Assembly: GCF_003626655.1 (NCBI RefSeq)
Contig: NZ_RBAN01000012.1
Location: 1 to 64,000, forward strand
DNA length: 64,000 nucleotides
DNA from: Micromonospora costi
GTDB taxonomy: Bacteria > Actinomycetota > Actinomycetes > Mycobacteriales > Micromonosporaceae
Direction of reading: 5' to 3'
Positions within the stretch are counted from its first letter, which is position 1. Each line of letters opens with the position of its first letter. Positions 43,391 to 52,500 of the stretch are shown here, piece after piece. Position numbers and translations under genes: made by a program. Below the pieces are notes generated by a model. The model was not told the origin of the DNA and did not search any database. It worked only from the letters and a program-made list of their open reading frames with translations.

Positions 43391-44572
43391 ATGAAGATCG
43401 TCTCCGTCGAGACACTGGTCGTCGACTTCTACCGCACGAACCTCGTCATCGTGCGCGTCCACACCGACGAGGGAATCGTCGGGCTCGGTGAGGCCACTCT
43501 GGAGGGCAAGGAGCGCGCCGTCCAGGGGGCGATCGCCGAGGTCGCCGAAGCGGTCGAGGGCCTGGACCCGACCCGGATCTCAAAGATTCTCTACGAACTC
43601 GCGCGGGACTGGTACTGGCGTGGCGGACCGGTCATCATGACCGCGCTGAGCGCGCTGGAGATGGCGCTGTGGGACATCTCGGCCCGGGATCTCGGCGTTC
43701 CGGTCTCGCGGCTGCTCGGCGGTGCGACCCGCGACCGCGTGCGGGCGTACGCGAACGGCTGGTTCTCCGGGGCCGTCACGCCGGAGGACTACGCGGCCGC
43801 CGCGCGCAAGACGGTGGAGACGGGCTTCCGCGGCCTCAAGTGGGACCCGTTCGAAAACTACGACCTCACCATCACGACCCAGCAGCTTGACCGGGTGCTC
43901 GCCCAGGTGGACGCCGTCCGTGGCGCGGTGGGTCGCGACGTCGAGCTGTTCATCGAGGGGCACGGGCGGTTCGACGTCCGCCACGCGATCAAGATCGCCA
44001 AGGAGATCGCACAGTTCGACCCGGTGTGGTTCGAGGAGCCCTGCCCGCCGGACAACCTCGACGCGCTGGTCGACGTCCGTCGTGCGTCGCCCGTCCCCAT
44101 CGCGGCGGGAGAGCGGTGGTTCGGGCGGCAGGGCTTCGCGCCGGCGCTCGCACGCCAGGCGGTCGACTTCGTCCAGCCGGATGTGACCCACGCCGGAGGG
44201 ATCGCGGAACTCGTCTTCATCTCGACGCTCGCGGCCACGAACTATGTGGGATTCGCGCCGCACAACCCGAGTGGTCCGCTGAGCACGGCCGCGACGCTCC
44301 AGCTCGGGGCGACGCTGCCCAACTTCCGGTACCTCGAGATCATGGCGACCGACGTGCCGTGGCGTCCGGAAATCACCAACGAACGGCTGGTCCTGACAGA
44401 CGACGGCGACGTGCTCATCCCGTCCGGCGTCGGGCTGGGCATCGAGGTGGACCTCGCGGCGATCGAGCGCCACCCGTTCACACCGCACCCGATGCGCATG
44501 TTCCAGGACGCCGTCTACGACATCCGTCCCCGCGACGAGCGGTCCTTCTTCAACCTGGAGAGCGGTTCATGA
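43391..44572 (+). CDS. Enolase-superfamily sugar-acid dehydratase (XacD/galactonate dehydratase-like)
   Basis: Protein of 393 residues. N-terminal capping domain (VVDFYRTNLVIVRVHTDEGI; GLGEATLEGKERAV) and a TIM barrel with the metal ligands in the regions ELFIEGHGRF (with a catalytic-type His two residues later), VWFEEPCPPDN and IAAGERWFG, and the His in GFAPHNPSGPLS. This is the mandelate racemase/galactonate dehydratase pattern: it removes water from an aldonic acid to give a 2-keto-3-deoxy acid. With the next two genes, a pentonate (xylonate or arabinonate) is the best guess. The stop overlaps the next start (ATGA). Confidence 0.88.
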   Translation: MKIVSVETLVVDFYRTNLVIVRVHTDEGIVGLGEATLEGKERAVQGAIAEVAEAVEGLDPTRISKILYELARDWYWRGGPVIMTALSALEMALWDISARDLGVPVSRLLGGATRDRVRAYANGWFSGAVTPEDYAAAARKTVETGFRGLKWDPFENYDLTITTQQLDRVLAQVDAVRGAVGRDVELFIEGHGRFDVRHAIKIAKEIAQFDPVWFEEPCPPDNLDALVDVRRASPVPIAAGERWFGRQGFAPALARQAVDFVQPDVTHAGGIAELVFISTLAATNYVGFAPHNPSGPLSTAATLQLGATLPNFRYLEIMATDVPWRPEITNERLVLTDDGDVLIPSGVGLGIEVDLAAIERHPFTPHPMRMFQDAVYDIRPRDERSFFNLESGS

Positions 44573-45780
44573 CGGTGCCACCTCCACGGGCGGTGGACGG
44601 CGGGCCGCGCTGGTTCGGGACCGCCGCCGAGGCGCTTCCCGACGACGCCGAGCACAGCGTGCTCATCGGCCGGATCTGGGACCCGTCCGTCGACGGACCG
44701 TCACCCGTGGTCGTCCGGGACGGCGAGGTAATCGACCTCAGCCGTCACTTCCCGACCGTACGGGACATCTGTGAGCTGCCCGACCCTGCCGCCGCGGTGG
44801 CCGGGATCGACGGGCCGCGGGTGGGTCGCTTCGGGGAGATCCTGGCCAACACGGGTGCCGAGACCCGCGACTGGAATCGTCCCTGGTTGCTCGCCCCGGT
44901 CGACCTGCAGGCGCTCAAGGCCGCCGGCGTGACCTTCCCCGTGTCGATGATCGAGCGCGTCATCGAGGAACGGGCCCGGGGAGATCTCTCGCTCGCGGCG
45001 GACATCCGTAGCCGGATGCTCGCCGACATCGGTGCTGACCTGCACAGCCTCGCTCCCGGATCGGCGGAGGCGGAGCGACTCAAGAATCTGCTCGTCGCCG
45101 AGGGTGTCTGGAGCCAGTACCTGGAGGTGGGGATCGGACCGGACGCCGAGATCTTCACCAAGGGGCAGATCCTCTCCGCCGTCGGCACCGCCGTCCCGGT
45201 CGGTGTGCTCGCCGCGTCGACCTGGAACAACCCCGAACCCGAGGTCGCGCTCATCGTCCAGTCCAGCGGCCGGATCGTCGGCGCCACACTCGGCAACGAC
45301 GTGAACCTGCGGGATGTCGAGGGGCGCTCGGCGCTCCTGCTTCCCCGTGCCAAGGACAACAACGCCTCGTGTGCGTTGGGTCCCCTGATCCGGCTCTTCG
45401 ACGAGCGGTTCGGCCTGGAGCGGGTGCGTGAGCTCGAGGTGTGCCTGCAGGTCCGCGGAGTGGACGGCTTCCAGCTGGAGGCGATCTCGGAGATGACCCG
45501 GATGTCGCGGCACCCGGAGGCGCTGGTGCGGCAGCTGATCGGCCCGCACCACCACTATCCCGACGGGGCCGTCCTGATGCTCGGGACCATGTTCGCGCCC
45601 ATTCAGGACCGGGACCACCCCGGTGAGGGGTTCACCCACAAGGTCGACGACGTGGTGCGGATCAGCTGCCCGGCGCTCGGCACCCTGGTCAACCGGGTGC
45701 GGCACGCGGAGGAGTGCGAGCCCTGGCAGTTCGGCGTCCGCGATCTCATGGGCAACCTGGTCAGGAGGGGACTGTTGTGA
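44569..45780 (+). CDS. FAH-family 2-keto-3-deoxy-pentonate dehydratase-like
   Basis: Protein of 403 residues, ATG inside the upstream stop. The C-terminal two thirds have the fumarylacetoacetate hydrolase fold: VEGIGPDAEIF-type metal site (here VGIGPDAEIFTKGQ), SSGRIVGATLGNDVNLRDVE and RAKDNNASCALGPL. In family members beside enolase-type dehydratases this fold dehydrates 2-keto-3-deoxypentonate to 2-oxoglutarate semialdehyde (KdaD, XylX, XacE). The next gene encodes the matching dehydrogenase, which supports this over a hydrolase. The substrate stereochemistry is unknown. Confidence 0.85.
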   Translation: MTVPPPRAVDGGPRWFGTAAEALPDDAEHSVLIGRIWDPSVDGPSPVVVRDGEVIDLSRHFPTVRDICELPDPAAAVAGIDGPRVGRFGEILANTGAETRDWNRPWLLAPVDLQALKAAGVTFPVSMIERVIEERARGDLSLAADIRSRMLADIGADLHSLAPGSAEAERLKNLLVAEGVWSQYLEVGIGPDAEIFTKGQILSAVGTAVPVGVLAASTWNNPEPEVALIVQSSGRIVGATLGNDVNLRDVEGRSALLLPRAKDNNASCALGPLIRLFDERFGLERVRELEVCLQVRGVDGFQLEAISEMTRMSRHPEALVRQLIGPHHHYPDGAVLMLGTMFAPIQDRDHPGEGFTHKVDDVVRISCPALGTLVNRVRHAEECEPWQFGVRDLMGNLVRRGLL

Positions 45781-47306
45781 ACGTGGTCACCACGGTCGAT
45801 CCGCGCGACGGCCGGATTCGCTCGACCAATCTCGCGGAGACGGACGAGTCGCGGCTGGCGGCGATCGCCACCGCGGCTTCCCGGGCGGCGCAGTGGCTGG
45901 CCGGCCTGGGCAGACTCGGCAGAGCCCGGATGCTGGACGCCATCGCCGAGTCACTGGAGTTCCGACGCGTGGACCTGGTCGCGGCCGCGGCGGCGGAGAC
46001 GGGACTGAGCCACGCGCGACTCGACCAGGAGCTCACCCGGGCCGCGGTCCAGTTCCGGATGTTCGGGGACGTGCTGCGCGATGGCGGCTACCTCGAGGCG
46101 GCCATCGATCACGCCGCCGACACACCGCTCGGGCGCGGCCCGGACCTGCGGAGGATGCTCGTCCCCCTCGGGCCGGTCGCGGTCTTCGGGGCCAGCAACT
46201 TTCCGTTCGCCTTCTCGGTCGCCGGCGGCGACACCGCCTCTGCTCTCGCCGCCGGCTCTCCGGTGATCGTGAAGGCCCATCCCTCCCATCCGCTGACGTC
46301 GCACACCTCCGGCGAGGCGATCGCGTCGGCCATCCGCGCCGCGGGTGGACCCGACGGTGTGATCGCCCTCGTGTACGGGGAAGCGGCCGGTCTCTGGCTG
46401 GTACGCCACCCCGCGGTCCGCGCGGCCGCCCTGACGGGATCCGTCGGCGCCGCGCGGGCCATCCAGGCGGCGATCGACGAACGACCCGATCCCATCCCTC
46501 TCTATGCCGAACTGAGCAGCGTGAACCCGATCGTGATCATGCCCGCGGCGGCTGCCGATCGGGCAGACCAGATCGCCGACGGTTTGTTCGCGTCCTTCAC
46601 CGGGTCCGGGGGCCAGCTGTGCACGAAGCCAGGGCTGGCGTTCGTTCCGTCGGATCCGGGCGGCGACCGCCTCGTCGACGGCTTGCGGGCGAGAGTGGGC
46701 TCCGCAGGTGGCTCGGTCCTCTTGAACGAGCGCATCCGGGACGCGTTCGAGATTCGTGCCGCGGCGTTCGAGCGCGCCGGCGCTCGCGTGTCGGCGCGGC
46801 CGCGGGTGCAGCCCTGTGCGGGATTCACGGTCCCGCCGACGCTCCTGGAGGTCGGGCTGCCGGAGCTCACCGGCGAGATCACCGACGAGTGCTTCGGCCC
46901 GCTCATGGTCGTCGTCCGGTACCGCGAGGCCGCCGAGCTCGACGCCGCGCTCGCAACCGTGCCGCCGTCGCTGACCGGTTCCATCCACAGCGGATCGACC
47001 GACGATGTCGTCGTGGTGCGCAGGCTGGTCGACGCGCTGTCCGCCCGGTCGGGCCGCATCGTCTTCGACGGATATCCCACCGGGGTCCGCGTCTCGTGGG
47101 CCCAGCACCACGGTGGGCCCTGGCCGTCGACCAATTCGCTGCACACGTCGGTGGGTGCCACGTCGATCCGCCGATTCCTTCGCCCGCTGGCGTGGCAGGA
47201 CGCTCCGGAATGGATTCTGCCGGAGGAACTGCGAGACGAGTTCACGGCCATCCCTCGGCGAGTCGATGGGAGGTTGGAGCCAGGGGTGGAAATCTCGCGG
47301 CCGTAG
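45777..47306 (+). CDS. 2-oxoglutarate semialdehyde dehydrogenase (aldehyde dehydrogenase superfamily)
   Basis: Protein of 509 residues from GTG 45777 with AGGAGGGG upstream, inside the previous stop. The cofactor region is VAVFGASNFPFAFSVAGGDT, the catalytic Glu is in LYAELSSVNPIVIMP, and the catalytic Cys is in TGSGGQLCTKPGLAFV; the end has DGYPTGVRVSWAQHHGGPWP. These are hallmarks of the ketoglutaric semialdehyde dehydrogenase branch, NAD(P)-dependent. It would finish the pathway to 2-oxoglutarate and link the sugar acid directly to the TCA cycle. Last gene of the operon. Confidence 0.9.
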   Translation: MNVVTTVDPRDGRIRSTNLAETDESRLAAIATAASRAAQWLAGLGRLGRARMLDAIAESLEFRRVDLVAAAAAETGLSHARLDQELTRAAVQFRMFGDVLRDGGYLEAAIDHAADTPLGRGPDLRRMLVPLGPVAVFGASNFPFAFSVAGGDTASALAAGSPVIVKAHPSHPLTSHTSGEAIASAIRAAGGPDGVIALVYGEAAGLWLVRHPAVRAAALTGSVGAARAIQAAIDERPDPIPLYAELSSVNPIVIMPAAAADRADQIADGLFASFTGSGGQLCTKPGLAFVPSDPGGDRLVDGLRARVGSAGGSVLLNERIRDAFEIRAAAFERAGARVSARPRVQPCAGFTVPPTLLEVGLPELTGEITDECFGPLMVVVRYREAAELDAALATVPPSLTGSIHSGSTDDVVVVRRLVDALSARSGRIVFDGYPTGVRVSWAQHHGGPWPSTNSLHTSVGATSIRRFLRPLAWQDAPEWILPEELRDEFTAIPRRVDGRLEPGVEISRP

Positions 47307-47380
47307 CGCCGCTGGTCACATGTGATCCGTAGTCGTGGCGATTCGTTATCGCTTTGGGAGCTGACCCCAGACAGATTCCT

Positions 47381-47400
47381 GCGCCAGAAACTGCTGGCGC
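47381..47400 (+). terminator. Short hairpin after the sugar-acid operon
   Basis: A 7-bp perfect stem GCGCCAG/CTGGCGC with a 6-nt loop lies 75 bp past the dehydrogenase stop, in a spacer that is more AT-rich than the flanking genes. It is a weak terminator candidate or an operator. Confidence 0.4.
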
Positions 47401-47506
47401 CGCTCAATCCTGCCAAAAACTGTTTCGACTGCGATTATTCAAATATATCTGCAGCCGCGCCTTGACCCTCATAGAAATTCATGGTTCCATTTTCGACAGG
47501 GAGCGA

Positions 47507-47520
47507 TGTTAACGCTCACA
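47507..47520. promoter_or_regulatory. LacI-family-like operator upstream of the esterase gene
   Basis: TGTTAACGCTCACA is an imperfect palindrome with a central CG (TGTTAAC against TGTGAGC), the form bound by LacI/GalR regulators. It lies 105 bp before the esterase start and inside a wider repeat GAGCG-N7-CGCTC (47501-47517). No LacI gene is in the window. Confidence 0.4.
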
Positions 47521-47624
47521 ATGCGACAGCATCGCTCATTGCTGGTATCCGTTCACCTCACCATCGAATGGTCGGTCGGACCGCTCGATTCGGTCTGACC
47601 ACGTGCCGAAGAGGGAGCAGGAAC

Positions 47625-49202
47625 ATGCCTGTTGCAATTCCCCGTCCCCAGCTGATGCCGGCGCCGAGGCGGCGGCTGATGCTCGCACTGCTGGCTGCCG
47701 CCACCGTTGCGGTCGGAGCGACCGCGACCCCGGCGGCCTCGGCCGCTCCGCCCGCGCCTCTGGGCCCGACCGTCATCCGCACCGACCAGCCGCCGACGGG
47801 GTACTCGGTCACCTTCCGGTACCGGGCACCCGAGGACGTCCAGCAGGTCCACATCTACGGCGACTGGTTCTACTCGCGGCCCGAGAACATCCCGTGCCAG
47901 GACTGCGGCGACGCCCGGCCGCCCGCCCAGTGGCAGCCCGGCGACGTCGCGGCGACGCCGTGGCACATCCAGGCCATGCAGAAGGGCTCCGACGGTGTGT
48001 GGACGTTCACCACACCGCTGCCCGCGGGCACCTTCCGCTACGCGTTCACCCACGACTGCACCAACGAGCTCGCCACCGGCTGCACTCTGCACGACGATCC
48101 GGCGAACCCCTGGCAGATCCAGCCGCAGTACCCGGGCGCCCCCGGCGCGGTCCGCAGCACGATCTACGTACCGACCAGCAACAAGTTCCCGACGTACGAC
48201 ACCGGCTACCAGGCGCCGGTCGCCAAGCTCGGCACGCTCGAGTCCCGGCGGTACCCCTCGCCGCTGTCGACCAACCCGCCGGGCGTGCACGACATCGTCG
48301 TCTACCTGCCGCACGGCTACGACCCCGACCGGGCCAAGCCGTACCCGACCCTGTACCTGAGCCACGGCAGCGGTGACCACTCGACCGCCTGGACCATGCA
48401 GGGCGTGGCGCACCTCATCCTGGAGAACGCGATCAGGGATCGGGCCGTGGAGCCCATGGTGATCGTGTCCACGGACTTCAACGGCCTGCCGGGCGGCAAC
48501 GAGGGCTACGTCAACGAGCTGCGGAACAACATCTTCCCGTTCGTCGAACAGAACTACCACGTCTCGACCCGGCCGGAGGACCGCGCCTTCGGCGGCTTCT
48601 CCGCCGGTGGCAGCCGGGCGTACACCATCATGTACAACCACACCGATCTGTTCGGCTACCACGCCGCCTGGAGCGCGGGCGGACCGAACGCCACCCAGGC
48701 GCAGATCGACCGCATGAAGGCGGTCGCCGGCGGCATCATGATCGGCACCGGGCTCCAGGACCGCCTGGGCAACATCGCCGAGAACTCGCAACGCAACGCC
48801 GCCGCTCTGCGTGCGTCCGGCGTCGACCTCGACGAGTACAACGTGCCCGGCGTGCACACCTGGCACGTCTGGCGTCCGCTGCTGAACCACTACCTGCGTG
48901 CCCTGGCGTTCCGCGCCACCACCACCGGTCTCGGCGTGGAGACCGCGCCGGCGGGCACCTCGCACAACAGCAAGGTCATCGCGACCGCGACGGTAGGCTC
49001 GGTCAGCACCAGCATGTCCGCTCCGTCCGGCACGGTTGACTTCTACGCCGGCGACACGCACCTCGGGTCCGCCCCGTTGCACGACGGGGTCGCCCGGCTG
49101 AAGACGACCGTCCACGGCGAACTCGTCGGCCCGGTCGTCGCCCACTACCGTGGCGACAATCTGTTCAACGGTTCGCAGAGCCCGGCTGTCGACGCCCAGT
49201 GA
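47625..49202 (+). CDS. Secreted esterase (feruloyl-esterase/CE1-like) with Ig-like end
   Basis: Protein of 525 residues from ATG 47625 with GGGAGCAGG upstream. A signal peptide covers residues about 1-42 (LMLALLAAATVAVGATATPA). An N-terminal early-set/CBM48-like domain follows (GYSVTFRYRAPEDVQQVHIY). The alpha/beta-hydrolase fold starts near residue 215 (DIVVYLPHGYDPDRAKPYPT). The nucleophile Ser is in FGGFSAGGSRAY and the His in NVPGVHTWHVWRPLL. The last 75 residues resemble a bacterial Ig-like repeat. Such enzymes remove ester groups from plant cell-wall xylan, which would fit a neighbouring pentose-acid pathway. The substrate is inferred. Confidence 0.85.
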   Translation: MPVAIPRPQLMPAPRRRLMLALLAAATVAVGATATPAASAAPPAPLGPTVIRTDQPPTGYSVTFRYRAPEDVQQVHIYGDWFYSRPENIPCQDCGDARPPAQWQPGDVAATPWHIQAMQKGSDGVWTFTTPLPAGTFRYAFTHDCTNELATGCTLHDDPANPWQIQPQYPGAPGAVRSTIYVPTSNKFPTYDTGYQAPVAKLGTLESRRYPSPLSTNPPGVHDIVVYLPHGYDPDRAKPYPTLYLSHGSGDHSTAWTMQGVAHLILENAIRDRAVEPMVIVSTDFNGLPGGNEGYVNELRNNIFPFVEQNYHVSTRPEDRAFGGFSAGGSRAYTIMYNHTDLFGYHAAWSAGGPNATQAQIDRMKAVAGGIMIGTGLQDRLGNIAENSQRNAAALRASGVDLDEYNVPGVHTWHVWRPLLNHYLRALAFRATTTGLGVETAPAGTSHNSKVIATATVGSVSTSMSAPSGTVDFYAGDTHLGSAPLHDGVARLKTTVHGELVGPVVAHYRGDNLFNGSQSPAVDAQ

Positions 49203-49239
49203 GACCTGAGTCGACGCCGCCTCGCTAGGTGCGGAGGCG

Positions 49240-49282
49240 CCGGCCGCCCACTCCCGGTGACACTCCGGGAGCGGGCGGCCGG
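49240..49282. terminator. Strong terminator after the esterase gene
   Basis: An 18-nt arm (49240-49257) pairs with 49265-49282 with one mismatch and a 7-nt loop, all GC-rich. It lies 38 bp past the esterase stop. Confidence 0.8.
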
Positions 49283-49309
49283 GGCGGCTCCACCTCGACA
49301 GTTGTCGCT

Positions 49310-49397
49310 GGTGAAGTCAGGCTCGCTCGTTCGTAGCGGTCAAGACGAGCTGGAAGAACAGGTTCGCGGCTTCGACCTCGAACGGGTAGTACCCGAC
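49310..49397 (-). mobile_element. IS21-family istB relic
   Basis: The minus strand reads VGYYPFEVEAANLFFQLV and then, after a frame change, RYERASLTSP. This matches the conserved IstB stretch around PFEPEAANLFFQLV and RYERASLIVTSN. Only about 30 codons remain; no IstA, no ends and no rest of IstB are visible. It marks an old IS21 insertion between the esterase and the subtilase. The rest of 49203-49515 holds only the two terminators. Confidence 0.65.
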
Positions 49398-49445
49398 CTG
49401 ACATCACGTGCGCGAGTACGGGCTGGCCGCAAGCTCGGTAATCGT

Positions 49446-49489
49446 GGTCAGAGCCTCCCCGGCAATCCTTCTCCGAGGAGGCTCTGACC
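49446..49489. terminator. Terminator downstream of the large subtilase gene
   Basis: A perfect 13-bp stem (49446-49458 with 49477-49489, GGTCAGAGCCTCC) has an 18-nt loop. It lies 27 bp past the stop of the minus-strand protease gene. Confidence 0.75.
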
Positions 49490-49515
49490 GCTGCTGGCTT
49501 ACCGGTTCGGCTATC

Positions 49516-52500
49516 TCACAGGCGCGGGTCCTGCTGGACCTTCAGGGCGTTGAGGATCGGGTCGCGCTCGCCGATCTCGCTGCGGAGCTCGACCTTCAGA
49601 TCGCCATCGGCGTGCTCGGCGGTCACCGTGTTCATGTCCGCGGTCAGCGCACCCGCCTTCGCCTGCACGTCGTGGTCGTGGAGGACGGCCTTGCCGTCGA
49701 CCAGGACGTCGAACGTCCGCATGCCGGCCTTGACCTTCTCGATCTCCGCGAAGTCGAGGCCGATCTGGTACGTCCCGGCGGGCGCGTTCTTGAACACGTA
49801 GGTGAACGTCTTGCCGGTCCGCTGGGTGCGGAACAGCGCGTCGTCCTCGGTGCCGGCGATGTCGGCCGTGGTGGCACGTGCCGTGCCGCCGACGTAGCCC
49901 CACGGGCCGGAGCCGAACTCCTGGTCGGGCGACCAGACGAAGCCGTCGGCACCGACGTGCCCGGACCCGCCGACGTCGACGCCCTGCCAGTAGGCCGAGG
50001 TCGCCAGGCGGACGGGCGTGTACTGGGTCTCGCCCTTGCCGGCGTTCGACGCCACGAGCAGGTCCCCGACGAGCACGCCGGGCTCGACGTCGGCGTTGTC
50101 GGCGGTCGCCGTGACCGTGGTGGACTCGCCGACCGCGAGCGTGACCGTGCCGGTCGCGGCCGCGCCCGTGAGGGTCAGCCACGGAAGGTCGGCGGCCTCG
50201 TGCCCGCCGCTGGTGCGTTTCTGCTCGCTGAGCCGCACCTCGAGCGGGGCGGAGCCGGTGTTGGTCACGGTCACGTCGGCCGTCGCCTTCTGGTCCGGGC
50301 CGAGGAACCAGTCGAGGTCACCTCCGGTGACGGTCGCGACGCCCGTGGTCAGCGCCGTGTCGAGCACCTCGGCCTGGTCCTTCCTGGCGATGGTCACCGG
50401 GCGGCTGGCCGTGACGTAGTTCGGCGCCCAGACCTCCACGGTGTTCTCGCCGACCAGCGCCTGGGCCTTCCACCGGCCCTTCGCGTCGGCCGTGATGACC
50501 CGGTCACCGCTCGGCCCCCTGAGCGTGACGATCGCGCCCGCGATCGGCTTGCTGTCGTTCGCGTCGGTGACCGTGCCCTCGATCGTGCCCGCGGCCGGGA
50601 GGGTGTACTCGAGCCCCAGGCCGGCCGTGAGGACGGGCTGGTTGAAGGAGTACTGGCTCGCGGGGTTGCGCGTCAGGCTCTCCACGCCGACGGTCGCCGA
50701 CGATCCGCGGGTGACGGGGTTGTCGCCGCCAATGCCGTCGCCGTACCCGATCTGGATGCGGCCGTCCGCGATCAGGGTGACCGAGAAGCTCACCCGGGCC
50801 GCACTGTCGCTGTAGAAGGTGGCGTTGCGCCACTCGATGACCTCAGCGGCCAGGCCGTCCACCTCGGTGGTGCCGAAGTAGATGCCCGCCTGGTCGTCGA
50901 CGACCAGGTCGTCCCAGAACGGATAGATCGCGTCGAACTCGTACGGCGACGGCAGCGCCGTGTTGTTCCCCACGGCGCTGGCCTGGTCGAAGATCAGCTG
51001 GCCGTTCGTCGTCACGCACACGCCGTCCCAGGCCGTGTCGTAGAACGGGAACAGGAAGCTGGAGTCGAACCACAGCACGCCGCAGACGTCGTCGCCGTGC
51101 CACCCGGACTCCTCCGCGCCCTGGCGGTAGAGCCCGTCGGTCACCTTCATCGAGTACGAGCGACCGGCGGGGGCCACCGGCACGGGGCCCGGCTCCGGCT
51201 GCTCGGGCTGGGGCTCCGGCTCCGCCTTGTCGCCGCGCGGGTCGCGCGTCACCCGCAGCGCGGCGATGGTCGGAGCCCGTAGGCCCCTCGAACCCCGCAG
51301 CTCCACGGTCAACGGACCGCCCTCGTGCGTCACGACGGCGGTGCGCCAGTCGGCGGCGTTCGGCCCCACGGCCGCGGCCGCGTCGTACGCGTACTCCGTC
51401 AGCTCGTCGTCGACGAGGACGTCGAACACCCGCTTGCCCCGGTCCACCTGCGCGATCTCCGCGAACCCAAGGTCGACGGCGTAGGTGCCCTTCGGCGCGT
51501 CGGGGAACGTGTAGACCAGGTCCTTGCCCGGCGTGGTGCGCTGGGACTGGAACAGGGCGTCGTCCTCGGTGCCCCCGATCGCGGAGCCCGTGGAGACCGT
51601 CTTGTCCTTCCCGGCGTAGCCCCACGCCCCGTCACGGGCCGCCTGGTCGCCCGACCACGTGAAGCCGGAGGCGTCGGTGAACGAGGACCCGCCGGCGTTG
51701 ACGCCGACCTGGTACGTCGTGGTCGTGAGCGTCACTGGGACGTACGTCTTGGACTGGCGTCCGGAGTCGGACCGCACCACGATGTTCGCGCCGAGGACCC
51801 CTGGCTTGGCGTCCTTCGAGGAGATCGAGACCTTGACCGTGGTCGACTCGCCCGGGGCAAGGGTGCCGCCGTTCGAGGAGAGCGACAGCCAGGGCAGGTC
51901 GGTGAGCAGGTCGTCCTCGACGTCGACGAGCACGATGTCGTCGGCGATCTGGTCCGCCGCCCACAGCGCCCCGGTCGAGTCGGTCTCGAGGCCGCCGCCC
52001 TGGCCCGCCTTCTGGCCGGGGAACCACCACGCGTTGACCAGCGAGCAGTCGTCGGGGTCGACCTGCAGCAGGCGGGTGGGCCTGTTCGAGGTGAGGTCGG
52101 TGTACCAGATGGTGTCGGACGCCTGGTTGTAGGCCAGGCCCATCACCTCGGGCAGCGGCGGGGCGCAGAAGGACAGCAGCGCACCCGCGTTGTCGTGCGA
52201 CGTCCCGGCGACGGTCCCGATCATGCCGTTCGCCCGGCCGCCGACGTAGAACACGTCCTCCGTCGGGTTGTAGGCGAGCCCGGTCAGCTGCAGCGTGGAC
52301 CAGTCACCCTTGATCTGCCGGGTCTCCTTTCCGGTCTTCCGGTCGAAGCAGTGGATGTAGCTGGCCGGGCTGTCCTCCATCTGGCACATGTCACCGGTCT
52401 TGGTGTCGAGCGCCATGTCGAACGCCCGGTACGTGGGGTTCCACGACGCGTCGAAGACCTTGCCGGTCGGCTTGCCCGTCACCGTGTAGGCGGTGTTGGT

